64,000 nucleotides of DNA from Paenibacillus sp. 32352. Lineage in GTDB: Bacteria > Bacillota > Bacilli > Paenibacillales > NBRC-103111. How positions within the stretch are numbered: position 1 is the stretch's first letter; every line of letters starts with the position of its first letter. The DNA lies in NCBI RefSeq assembly GCF_002042965.1, contig NZ_MZNT01000018.1, forward strand, positions 101,659-165,658. The letters run 5' to 3'. The notes beneath the pieces were generated by a model. It had not been told where the DNA came from. It saw only the letters and a list, made by a program, of their open reading frames with translations, and did no database searches. The position numbers were made by a program, and so were the translations under genes. Of the stretch, positions 33,689 through 42,900 are shown in pieces.

Positions 33689-34201
33689 ATGATTGATTTT
33701 CTAAGAAATAAGGCAGTTAAAGCATACAACGAAATTATTGATATAGCAGAACAACCAAATCTGCTGTTCTCTAATGACAAAAGTCAGTACAATGCTGAAG
33801 CTAGTTATAATCTTTACACCATTCAAAAGTTGAATAAATTAATTAAGAAAAGCAGTATTTCTATTGGGGAGATGGAAAAGGTATTTATTTTTATTGAAGC
33901 GTCTTGGTCTACATATTTGAAAAAACATTATAGAGATAGATCATTCATTTTTTACATTTGGGGAGATTACCAGATGCCCGCTATTAAGCTGTCAGTTGTT
34001 TCCTTCTATGAAGGTTTTGAATTACCCTTTGGATGTATCTTGAACAAGGTAAGTGATATGCAGGACGTACTGTTTCAATACAAAGAAAAAGCATATTTTG
34101 ATGGTATTACTATTATTGAAATGGACGAATCGATCTTAAATGAAGAAGAATTGGAAAATGATTATATACTAACCGTATACTCAAAAATCATTAGATGTTA
34201 G
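33689..34201 (+). CDS. Hypothetical protein of the accessory region
   Basis: The protein of about 170 residues is AT-rich in codon use, with helical N-terminal and beta-rich C-terminal halves (SFIFYIWGDYQMPAIKLSVV). It is not recognised. The size and composition would fit an immunity-type protein, but nothing proves that. The start is uncertain: this ATG has only a weak GAAAGAG upstream, and a TTG 33 bases earlier is an alternative. Confidence 0.5.
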   Translation: MIDFLRNKAVKAYNEIIDIAEQPNLLFSNDKSQYNAEASYNLYTIQKLNKLIKKSSISIGEMEKVFIFIEASWSTYLKKHYRDRSFIFYIWGDYQMPAIKLSVVSFYEGFELPFGCILNKVSDMQDVLFQYKEKAYFDGITIIEMDESILNEEELENDYILTVYSKIIRC

Positions 34202-34356
34202 ATTTTACCGATTAATGATAATGAATTTAATAGCTACTTTAAGAATCTTTTGAATCACAATTGAGGCTCATAAAGATGCAGTATTCAAAAGGGGCAATCC
34301 TTTGACATTAGATGGTGAACTTGTTCAAGCATTCCGCCATACTCACTTATTAAAGG

Positions 34357-34394
34357 AATCAGCCCTTTCTGTCAATTGACTGAAAAGGCTGATT
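34357..34394 (-). terminator. Terminator after the DUF4183 gene
   Basis: AATCAGCC / GGCTGATT form an 8-bp stem placed just past the DUF4183 stop codon on the minus strand. Confidence 0.55.
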
Positions 34395-34402
34395 GAAAGA
34401 GA

Positions 34403-34690
34403 TTAAGTTACAACAAACTCTACAGTAATTGGATTTCCGGGATCCAGAACGTCCCCTCCAGGGATGGTGATAGCGGTGGTTGTTACAGTGGAAGTATCGG
34501 CTGTTTGGATCATACCATTGATGTATAGATTATAGTAAGAATATAATCCAGGAAAAGCAGTTGCTGCAACACCAGCGTCTGTTGTAAAAGCAGTAGCAGC
34601 GATAGCAAAAGTCGCGCCTGTTCCTGTTCCGAGTCCTGCAGTTGAATTAAAACGTCTAGAATTGATATATGGTGTAGTTATTGGCATCAT
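34403..34690 (-). CDS. DUF4183 domain-containing protein
   Basis: The 95-residue protein is rich in Thr, Ala and Gly, with the DUF4183 signature SYYNLYINGMIQTA and ITIPGGDVLDPGNPITVEFV. Such domains are often found in spore-surface or collagen-like proteins of Bacilli, where the function is unknown. The ATG follows AAGGGGG by about 6 bases; a GTG two codons upstream is possible. Confidence 0.75.
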   Translation of the reverse strand: MMPITTPYINSRRFNSTAGLGTGTGATFAIAATAFTTDAGVAATAFPGLYSYYNLYINGMIQTADTSTVTTTAITIPGGDVLDPGNPITVEFVVT

Positions 34691-34910
34691 TTTCACCCCC
34701 TTGTCTTATTTCAATAAATGCGGGGAAGTCATTTTATGGAAGGGCAAATCAAGTGCTAAATAAAACCAAATTGTGGAAAATAAATAAAAATGAACACGTG
34801 CAAGGCATGATCACTGAAAGTGGACTCATGTACAGGTAAGGTTCACATTCAGCGGCATGGGGAAACAACGAAGGTACCGTTTATGGATATAATGAAAGTG
34901 GAAAGCCCCG

Positions 34911-34932
34911 GAGAATGATCCGGGGCTTTTTT
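34911..34932 (+). terminator. Orphan strong terminator
   Basis: A GCCCCGG/CCGGGGC stem is followed by seven T residues, with no recognisable gene ending upstream. The 570 bases between the DUF4183 and DedA genes otherwise hold only short open stretches that look like gene tails. Confidence 0.75.
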
Positions 34933-35106
34933 TATGGGGACAATTTGGGGACAGATTAATGGTTTAAACTCTTGTGCCGTAAGGTTTTTTTCTTTGCATA
35001 TTTTTCGGTACACAGATGACGACTTTCGGTTTATGGGGCCAATCATGGGGCGAATGCTCACCTCTAGGGTTGAGATCCTCAAAACGGGAGTGTGAACCAA
35101 ACCCCC

Positions 35107-35142
35107 AGGCCTGATTAGCTAAGCTATGAGCTAATCAGGCCT
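35107..35142. repeat. Perfect 14-bp inverted repeat
   Basis: AGGCCTGATTAGCT and its complement surround an 8-base loop. There is no long T run, so it may be a terminator remnant or a protein-binding palindrome. Confidence 0.7.
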
Positions 35143-35268
35143 TTCCTGTATTCTGCGTGACCAAAGGCTGCTTTTGCTTCCTTCAGAATTTCTTTAGAAA
35201 TATCCCCATAAGCTCCTAAGATTTTTACATTAACATACTCTTATCGACATCAACGAGGAGGTTAGAGA

Positions 35269-35880
35269 GTGATTAGCGATATCATCATACAGTTAGTCGG
35301 ACACTATGGATATCTGATTTTTTTCCTAGCCTTCTGCCTAGGTCCATTCGGGATCCCTGTTCCTAATGAAATAACCATACTAACAGGCGGCATTTTGAGT
35401 AACAATGGGGCTTTAAACCCGTGGATTGTATATATGGCTATCTTCGCAGGCTTATTTACAGCCATTACATTTGCTTATTTTGCGGGCAGAATCTTTGGGG
35501 AAAAATGTAAAAGCAAGCTCCAAAACAGCAGACATTTCCAGAAAGCAGAAACCCTTTTTAAACAACATGGAGATATTGCAATGTGTCTGGGTTTATTCAT
35601 TCCTATCGTACGGTATATTCTGCCTATATTTGCTGGTTTTAGCGGTGTCTCGTACAAAAAGTTTGCTTTGATATCCTATCCAAGCGCTTTGGCTTGGACC
35701 GCGGTATTTTTCGCTTTCGGCAAGTTCTTTGGAAGCCACATATTGAATTTGCTGGCTTTATTTGATCTTAAATCGGCTGCGGTTGGTTTGATGATAGCTG
35801 TCGGCGCCTTAATCATAACCAAGCTATTAAGGTTAAAAGCTTCAAACCGATCTTTCTTGCATGAGCTTTTCAACAAATGA
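35269..35880 (+). CDS. DedA family membrane protein
   Basis: The 203-residue protein has the DedA/SNARE-associated pattern: GPFGIPVPNEITILTGG near the N-terminus, the central FIPIVRYILPIFAGFSGVSYKKF, and about five membrane segments. DedA proteins flip polyprenyl phosphate or phosphatidylethanolamine-type lipids and can give resistance to cationic antimicrobials. The GTG start follows GAGGAGG. It overlaps or adjoins the downstream methyltransferase gene, and both may act on membrane lipid. Confidence 0.88.
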   Translation: MISDIIIQLVGHYGYLIFFLAFCLGPFGIPVPNEITILTGGILSNNGALNPWIVYMAIFAGLFTAITFAYFAGRIFGEKCKSKLQNSRHFQKAETLFKQHGDIAMCLGLFIPIVRYILPIFAGFSGVSYKKFALISYPSALAWTAVFFAFGKFFGSHILNLLALFDLKSAAVGLMIAVGALIITKLLRLKASNRSFLHELFNK

Positions 35881-35908
35881 AGTAAATAAAGAAACAGGAG
35901 GGAATCAT

Positions 35909-36475
35909 TTGAATTCGAATCAGAATCTAACGTTCTTGCTGCGGTTTATCCAAAATCCAAAACGAGTGGGGAGTGTTATTCCCAGTTCTCGATTTTTAGC
36001 GGGAAAAATGGTTCAATCTGTGCCGTGGGATCGTGTATCCGCAATAGCTGAGCTAGGCTCCGGTACAGGAGCCATCACACGATTTATCAAACCAAGGGTT
36101 AATGATGCTGCTAAGGTGTTATTGTTTGAAATGGACGATAGGATGAAGAGAGACTTGCAAACAAACTATCCCCATTTTTCATGTTATTCAAACGCCTGCC
36201 ATTTAAATAAAATAATGAGTCAACATGGTATTCATCAATTGGATTGCGTGATTAGCGGGCTACCCTTTTTTAATTTTAAGTGCGATCTCAGAGAAACGTT
36301 ACTTCATCAAATTACCGAAGCATTAAAACCGGGAGGCTACTTTATCGCCTTTCAATACTCTTTACAGATGAAGAAACATTTATCCGAGAAATTCATCATT
36401 GAAAAAATCGATTTTGTGCCCCTTAACTTTCCTCCAGCCTTTGTTTATATATGCCGTAAAAAGGAGGAGATTTAA
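35909..36475 (+). CDS. Class I SAM methyltransferase, phospholipid methyltransferase-like
   Basis: The protein of 188 residues resembles the PmtA-type/rRNA-dimethylase-like group: FLLRFIQNPKRVGSVIPSSRFLA then motif I IAELGSGTGAITRFI and a VISGLPFFNF motif IV. The family context suggests lipid or small-substrate methylation. The TTG start at 35909 is chosen because GGAGGG lies 6 bases upstream; an ATG inside dedA has no site. It lies with dedA and a broken response regulator. Confidence 0.75.
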   Translation: MNSNQNLTFLLRFIQNPKRVGSVIPSSRFLAGKMVQSVPWDRVSAIAELGSGTGAITRFIKPRVNDAAKVLLFEMDDRMKRDLQTNYPHFSCYSNACHLNKIMSQHGIHQLDCVISGLPFFNFKCDLRETLLHQITEALKPGGYFIAFQYSLQMKKHLSEKFIIEKIDFVPLNFPPAFVYICRKKEEI

Positions 36476-36533
36476 TGCTGACTTGATCATCTTCGTATTC
36501 GTTTCTTAAAAATAGGAATAGGGGCAAAGCAGG

Positions 36534-37217
36534 ATGATTACAGTACTTATTGTCGATGACGACCCCGAAATTCGGGATGTTATTCACGTATATTTACGAA
36601 ATGAAGGATATCGTGTTCTAGAAGCTGCAGACGGTCTGGAAGCACTGGATCTATTAAAGTCAAACCTCATCCATCTGGTTATCTTAGATGTAATGATGCC
36701 CCGAATGGACGGGATTAAAGCTTGTATCAAAATTAGGGAAACTTCAACGCTTCCTATTATCATGCTCTCAGCAAAGGAAGAGGATATTGATAAAATTACT
36801 GGTCTTACGACCGGTGCCGACGATTACGTTACGAAGCCTTTTAATCCATTAGAATTACTGGCCCGGGTCAAAGCCTAGCTAAGAAGGCAGACGTTTGCGG
36901 AGAAAGGAACAAACGATTCCCTAATCCGCATCCGAGACCTCGTGATCGACAAGGCCAAACATTCCGTAACATTGAAAGGAAAAGAAATTTCGCTGACGCC
37001 GTTAGAGTTTACCATATTAGAATTACTCGCAAGCCATCCAGGGCAAGTATTTAGCGCGGATAAAATTTACGAAAGCTCATGGAAGGAGCCTTCCGGATAT
37101 TCAGAAAATACGGTGATGGTTCACATTCGGAATATTCGCGAAAAAATAGAGGATACCCCAAGAGAGCCGCGATATATTAAAACCGTTTGGGGAGTCGGGT
37201 ACAAAATGGAAAAATAA
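36534..37217 (+). pseudogene. OmpR-family response regulator interrupted by an in-frame TAG
   Basis: The first part (115 codons) is a complete receiver domain, with Asp pair IVDDDPEI, acceptor Asp in LVILDVMMPRMDG, and KPFNP. It stops at TAG 36876-36878. The same frame then continues without further stops through LRRQTF and a winged-helix output domain (ISLTPLEFTILELLAS ... VWGVGYKMEK). An intact gene would read a residue such as Gln at the TAG, one C-to-T change away. No sensor kinase gene follows, consistent with decay. Confidence 0.85.
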
Positions 37218-37246
37218 ACAGGTCCGGTCTGAAAGGGGGCCAAGAC

Positions 37247-37465
37247 GTGGTTATACTGCTTTTAGTTGCGATAGTATTCATTTTACTTTACGTTGCCGTC
37301 AAGGTACGCCGTGATAGTATGTTGGAGATGATTTTCATCATTCTTCTTTTAGTTGGAGGCATGATCCTCTTTTATCAAATCCTCTATTTTGAAGATAGAA
37401 TGCCGTTTTATGGAGTAAGCAGACTGGGACACTTTCTTTGCCATGCTATTATTTCCTTCTCATAG
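37247..37465 (+). CDS. Small membrane protein, possibly a truncated kinase remnant
   Basis: The GTG-started frame of 72 residues has two hydrophobic segments (VVILLLVAIVFILLYVAVKV and MIFIILLLVGGMILFYQIL) preceded by GGGGGCC. A sensor kinase would normally follow such a response regulator, so this could be what remains of its membrane part, or an independent small protein. Confidence 0.4.
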   Translation: MVILLLVAIVFILLYVAVKVRRDSMLEMIFIILLLVGGMILFYQILYFEDRMPFYGVSRLGHFLCHAIISFS

Positions 37466-37631
37466 ATGTATAATAATTCCTCTATCAATTTAGAATAATA
37501 TCACATAGTAAGCACAAAGTCACTGTTTATCCTTTTTCATATAGTTCTTTAGGTATAAATAAGAATAAAATTGATATCAGTAATAGATCTGAAAAAATAG
37601 AATGGAACATGCCTTTTATCACAAATTTCAA

Positions 37632-38230
37632 CTAATTAATACCTTTTCTTTTTAATTTTATAGCCCTCCAAACTTTTTCCGCAACTTCAACAGCATCATT
37701 AAAAAGAAACTGTGTTCTTCCATGTTGTTCATTAGTATTTTCTTTAACATATGCATAAACAAAATCTCTTCTAAGTTGTTTATTAGTACATAAATGAAAT
37801 TGATCATTATTAATCAATTCATCTTCAAGTTCCTTTAGGAGTTTGTTTTGTGCTTCTAATTCTTTTTCTCTCTTTTCGTGGTTTATCTTATTAATTGCAT
37901 CCCTATGATCTTCAATAATTTCTTTTAATTCTTCATCAGGATCTTCAACTATTTGGACTTGAATATTAAATCATCATTGTACTCTTCAACTTCCTTTTCA
38001 ATAACATTCATTAATTTATCTGGAACATAATTTCGGCTTATCATTTCTTCTGTAATTAGTTTTTCATCAATAAGGCTTTGTGAGAATTTGTCTTCTAAAT
38101 AAAAAATATATTTAATATCCGAATTATGTGCAAAATCCAAGAATTCTTCAAAAGAACCGTTTTCCACATCACTAAATTCTATATCAATATTCTTTGTGCG
38201 ACCTATAATTGTTTTAATACCAACCCACAT
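37632..38230 (-). pseudogene. Hypothetical protein with a one-base frameshift
   Basis: Two minus-strand frames join around 37965-37975. The N-terminal part (93 codons) ends YNDDLIFKSK, but the other frame continues as a coherent charged helical protein (IQVQIVEDPDEELKEI ... KVWRAIKLKRKG). Restoring one A in a short A run would give a single protein of about 199 residues. It may be a true frameshift or a base-calling error. It has no known family. Confidence 0.55.
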
Positions 38231-38380
38231 AAATAACCTTTTTTTCTAACTTGCTACTGACCAAACAATGACTATGAACTATTAATAAATTCCATTAATA
38301 TATCCACTGTACAAAAAAATCATGTAAACAATAAATCATTTTTTATTTATTTTAATGAAGAGAGAAACTCCCTTCCTTTT

Positions 38381-38914
38381 TCATCTAGCGATAACCTCAC
38401 CAGTGTCTGAGTTGATTTTTTTTACGATTATCTTTGCTTCATCTAAAAAGTTACCAATCTCAACATGCCATTGCTTAATTGCGACGTGAAATTCAGCTTT
38501 CCTTATATATGGGTTATTAATTTCATCTTTAGAGTATCCTAACGCTTTTCCTATTGCTACCTCTTGACTTATTGAGCTTCCACTTTTGTTTTCCAGCGTT
38601 TTAATAACTAATTTTGTACCCATTGCTTGTTCAGGATATGATTCTGCAATTTCACCAGTAACCCATACTTCAACATTCATTCCAAGCTTTAATTGATCTT
38701 TATTAAGGAAATTTTTCTTTTCATCAATGATTTTTGCATTAGTGATGGATACATAAATCGCTCTTGGTTTGTTTTCTTTCTGTTCGACAACTAAAACAGA
38801 GTTTTCTCCTAATTTTACAATAAGTCCTGTCATTACAGCTCTTTCATTCTTTCCACAACCTGTTGTAGTGAAACTAAGGATTAAAATTACAATAATAAAA
38901 CACTTATAGTTCAC
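38381..38914 (-). CDS. DUF3221-like lipoprotein
   Basis: The 177-residue protein begins with a lipoprotein signal peptide (lipobox TTGC) and has a small beta-barrel region resembling DUF3221/YobA proteins (VLVVEQKENKPRAIYVSI, LGMNVEVWVTGEIAESYPEQ). The GTG start follows GGAAGGAGATG. The function is unknown. It seems intact, unlike its neighbours. Confidence 0.65.
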   Translation of the reverse strand: MNYKCFIIVILILSFTTTGCGKNERAVMTGLIVKLGENSVLVVEQKENKPRAIYVSITNAKIIDEKKNFLNKDQLKLGMNVEVWVTGEIAESYPEQAMGTKLVIKTLENKSGSSISQEVAIGKALGYSKDEINNPYIRKAEFHVAIKQWHVEIGNFLDEAKIIVKKINSDTGEVIAR

Positions 38915-38987
38915 TTCATCATCTCCTTCCAATATGGTAATTAAAGAGTAAGATAGCTATTAATATAGCTATCTTACTTGAAAAAAA

Positions 38988-39139
38988 CTATGGGCTTGTA
39001 GTAACCGTATAAACCCCTAGAGCACTAATTACATTTTGGACTTGCGTATAAATTCCACCTGACCCAGTATGAATACCCATGATTGTATATCCAGCCCAGA
39101 TAGTAGAACCGCTATCTCCTTTCATTGAAGAATAACTAG
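38988..39139 (-). pseudogene. C-terminal remnant of a trypsin-like serine protease
   Basis: The minus-strand frame contains MKGDSGSTIWAG, in which GDSGS is the S1-family active-site serine motif, followed by MGIHTGSGGIYTQVQNVISAL and a stop. The upstream part with the His and Asp of the triad is absent; it is replaced by IS3-type sequence. Confidence 0.6.
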
Positions 39140-39457
39140 CCTGTTCTCCTCTTCCAGATCACGAATCCGTTTCTGAAGATCACGTATGGCCTTGTCTTCC
39201 GGTTTTAGTTGCCCACTACCGGGAAACGCCCCGCTGCCATCCTGTTTAAACTCGGCGATCCAGCGATAGATCGTATTCTCATGCAGATCCATCTCACGGG
39301 CTACCTGCGCCACCGACTTCCCTTCTTTTTGAACGAGTCGAACGGTTTGAAGTTTGAATTCTTTGTCGTATTTTTTCGTCATGTCGGACACCTCGATTAT
39401 GAATGCTTTTATTTTCACACTCTCGGTTCTCCGTGTCCAATATTGAGTCTAGCACCA
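39122..39457 (-). mobile_element. Truncated IS3-family element (orfA part only)
   Basis: The frame from 39382 encodes the transposase orfA start (MTKKYDKEFKLQTVRLVQKE) with its helix-turn-helix (VAREMDLHENTIYRWIAEF) and the leucine-zipper-like LQKRIRDLEEEN. It then breaks into the protease remnant, so the rest of orfA and all of orfB are missing. The probable left end is TGGTGCTAGACTC at about 39457. Confidence 0.75.
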
Positions 39458-39462
39458 CAATT

Positions 39463-39595
39463 GATGGAATACATCATTGGGGAAAAAAACAGGAAATATC
39501 TTAAAATACTCAGGAATCATAATGCTATCATACTTGTTCCCGTCAGTCATGAAATGTTATTAGGGGATTTAGCGGATGAATGGATCCATTTGTAA
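39463..39595 (+). pseudogene. C-terminal gene remnant beside the IS fragment
   Basis: About 44 plus-strand codons (EYIIGEKNRKYLKILRNHNA ... ADEWIHL) read like a protein tail, but the 5' side runs into the IS fragment. The family is not recognised. Confidence 0.35.
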
Positions 39596-39631
39596 TTGCT
39601 CAACGAAATACAGAATTTTTTACCTTGAGTT

Positions 39632-39674
39632 AGCTTCAAGCTAGCGGCGCGGGTTCGATTCTCATTACCTGCTT
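39632..39674 (+). pseudogene. Diverged copy of the tRNA-Gly 3' half (possible att remnant)
   Basis: The stretch matches the 3' half of tRNA-Gly(CCC) with about six differences, four of them transitions in the T-arm and acceptor strand, and keeps GGGTTCGATT. It lacks a 5' half and would pair poorly, so it is not a functional tRNA. Confidence 0.65.
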
Positions 39675-39922
39675 CTACCAGATTGGCTATGAATGTTGGT
39701 TTGTAGCATACAAGTAAAGTCTTTTCCAATGCATTTCCTTAAAAACTATCCCAATGCATCGATATTCGCCAGTGACTGTGCGAGTATTATGCATTTTTTT
39801 GTATCAAAGCAATTAGAGAAGAAACGAGCTTGAAGCAAAAAGGGGAACAGCGCACATTGTCGAATTATTGTAGTTACATGCAATATGGACGTATGCTGCT
39901 TATAAAGGGGTAGTGTTAGACA

Positions 39923-42900
39923 ATGCAAGAGCTTCACAAAACCTTCCAGATCCCGGATGAAATCTATGGAAGAGATGAGGAATTGGCTGTCCTGCAACAT
40001 GCATTTCACTGGGCTTCTCTGGGCTCAACCGAAGTGGTGATTATTTCGGGGCAGCCCGGCGTGGGGAAAACCTCCCTCGTGCAAAAGAGCTTTAAGTCCG
40101 GCGTTATCGGAGTTTGCAAGTTTGCGTCAGGCAAATTTGATCAATATAGTACCGGAACCCCTTACGAGCCCTTCATCAAATGCTTTCAAACCGTCATTAG
40201 ACAGGTGCTCACGGAGCCGGATTCCGTACTCCAAGCATGGATTCAACGCATACGAGAAGTGGTTGGATCGAACGGTGCGGTCATTACGGAAGTGATTCCA
40301 GAGGCAGGGCTGCTTCTACAGCCTGAGCTTCCGCTAGAGGAGCTGCCTGCTATAGAATCCCAGAACCGCTTTGAATCGGTTTTTTGCCGATTTGTTCAAG
40401 TGTTTGCCCAGATGGATCATCCTCTCGTCTTATTTTTTGATGATGTACAATGGGCGGATGAGGCTTCTCTTCGGCTGCTGCACTCCTTGATTGTCTCTCC
40501 GGAAAGTCACAATTTGCTTGTTATCGCGGCATATCGGGAGCAGGAAAGCATAGGGAGGATCGAACAATGGCTATTGGAGGAGCATACCGGATATTCGGTG
40601 CGCAGAATCTCTCTTAAGCCTCTCGAATTCGGGCATATTCAAAGCATAGTGGCGGCTTCGCTTGGCTGCACTCCTGCTGAATGCTTGCCATTGGCCCATT
40701 TGCTGTTTGCCAAATCAGCAGGCAATCCGTTCTACATGAAGCAGCTGTTCAAATTGGCGCAGGACGAGCAGTATATCCGATTTAATGTCCAAGATAATAG
40801 GTGGGAATGGCAGTTGGAGGCCATGAATCATTTTCAGGAAATGGATGGGCAAATCGAATATTTGGAGGAACGTATCAACAAGCTGCCGATGCGCTCCAGG
40901 CAGTTGCTTGTCATCAGCGCTTGTCTGGGGAATAGGTTTCATGCTGCGCTGCTTAGTGCTGTAAGCGGTTATAAGGAAAATGAAGTTTATGAGCTATTGT
41001 CCCCTGCTGTTGAAGTGGGCCTCTTGGCTGCGGTTGAGGAAACGGAAGAGGCTAGGGGATATCAATTTATACATGATAAAATCCAGCAAGCGGCCTATTC
41101 CATGCTAGATCATCAACATTTAATGGAAGCACATCATCGGGCAGGATTTTATTTGCTGAAGGAATATGCCGATAAAGAGCCATATTTGTTCGATATTGTG
41201 AACCATTTTAACCATGCATTGGATTTGTTATCCCCCGATGACCGTATAATGGCTGCCGGGTTGAACGAGGAGGCGGGCAGGAAAGCATTGCAGTCCTCCG
41301 CCTATTCGACAGCGCTGCGTTATTTTCAAACAGGGATGGAATGTGTCCCGGATACCTTCTGGAACGATCGATTTGAATTCATGTTTCAGCTCCATCTAAA
41401 GTATGCCGAGTGCGCTTACCTATGCGCTCAATATGAACAGGCTGATGCTGTGCTGAAGGCGCTTTTGAACCGGACGACCCGTTGGTCAGATCGGGTGCAG
41501 GTTTATAAATTACAAATTGATCGGTACAGCAACACTGGAAACTATTCGCAAGCCATCGATTTAGGACTTCGATCGCTGCGGGAGGTTGGGATTCGAATAG
41601 CGCAAGAGCCGCATAAGTTGGTCATTCTAAAGGAGGTTTTTTTGACCAAACGGTTACTGCAAAAGAGGATGGAGGAGCTGCCTTCTTTACCAGAGGTTAC
41701 CGACCCGCAAGCCAAAGGGGTGATGGAGCTGTTAGTAGCTCTTGTAGCGCCGACGTTCTTCTTCAACCGCGCCGTATTTGCTATTATTGCTTCCAAATTC
41801 ATTCGCCTCGTTTACGAATATGGATCTTCTACTGTAGCTCCCAGCTTATATGCGGCTTATGGCATGCTGTTAGGTACGGCACTTGGCCAATACCAGATGG
41901 GCTACCGTTTGGGGCAAATAGCGATTGACTTGGCCGATCGTTCTGGTGTGGCCTCCATTAAAACCAAAGTACATGTCATGTTTTACGGTGTCATTTCTCC
42001 CTGGGTGCGGTTTGACCGGGATGATGAGGTTAAGCTGGAGCAGGCGGCCCGATTAGGCCTGGAGGCAGGGGATTATGTATATGCAAGCTACGCGATCGGC
42101 AGCCTCATCAATTTGTCTTACGTTCGAGATTCCATGGATCGCATGTACGATGTCAATCGCAGAAATTTGCAGGTGATCGAGCAAACCAAAGAGGATTTGG
42201 TATACAAGAACGCTCTGATTTACATGGAATTGGCCAACAGCTGGAGGTTCTCTCAGGGAGAAATTTTATCTATTACGGACGGCAGGGGCAGCGAAACGGA
42301 ATTTTTGGAAGAAGTCATGAAGGATGAGGGAAAAGCTGTCACGCTGTATCAAGTATGTACGTACAAGGCACAAATGTACTATTTGTTTGGATATTACCGG
42401 GAAGCGGTCCGCTTATCGGAGCAAGCCAATCCCTATGAGCATTTGTCAGCCCATGCACCTCACTTATCGGAGCATCACTTCTATGAGGCATTATCCATAG
42501 CAGCCGCGTGGGAGGAATTGCCGGCAAGTGAACGAAGCGCATATTCCAAAACGTTAAAGCGAAGATATAAGCAGTTCAAGGCATGGGATAGGATATCGCC
42601 GGAGAACTTCAGACATAAGCTGCTGCTGATTGAAGGGGAAATAGCCCGTTTAAAAGGGAATGAGCAGGAAATGACCGATTTATATGACCGTTCCATACTG
42701 TTTGCCCGTGAGAGGAATTACGTGCAATACCAAGCGATTGGCTGCGAGCTGGCCGCGAAATATCATTTGCATAAAGGCAGGGAAAGAATTGCCCAGGGCT
42801 ACATGCAGGAGGCGTATGAGCTGTACGGTGTATGGGGTGCTGAGGCCAAACGATATCGATTAAGAGCACAATACCCGCAATGGCTGCAGGAGCCTTCCAA

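Larger units (their letters stand above)
33379..39674. mobile_element. Candidate decayed genomic island next to tRNA-Gly
   Basis: The stretch is visibly more AT-rich than both flanks, contains several broken genes and a truncated IS, and runs from the 3' end of tRNA-Gly(CCC) to a diverged 43-base copy of that tRNA's 3' half. This is the layout left by integration at a tRNA gene. No intact integrase or excisionase was found, so mobility was probably lost. Confidence 0.45.

Noticed and set aside
34849..35100. A possible integrase tail (GQFGDRL-like) in the gene-free part of the island
   Set aside because: Only about ten codons resemble the end of some phage integrases, and a terminator lies in front of it; the match is too short to report.
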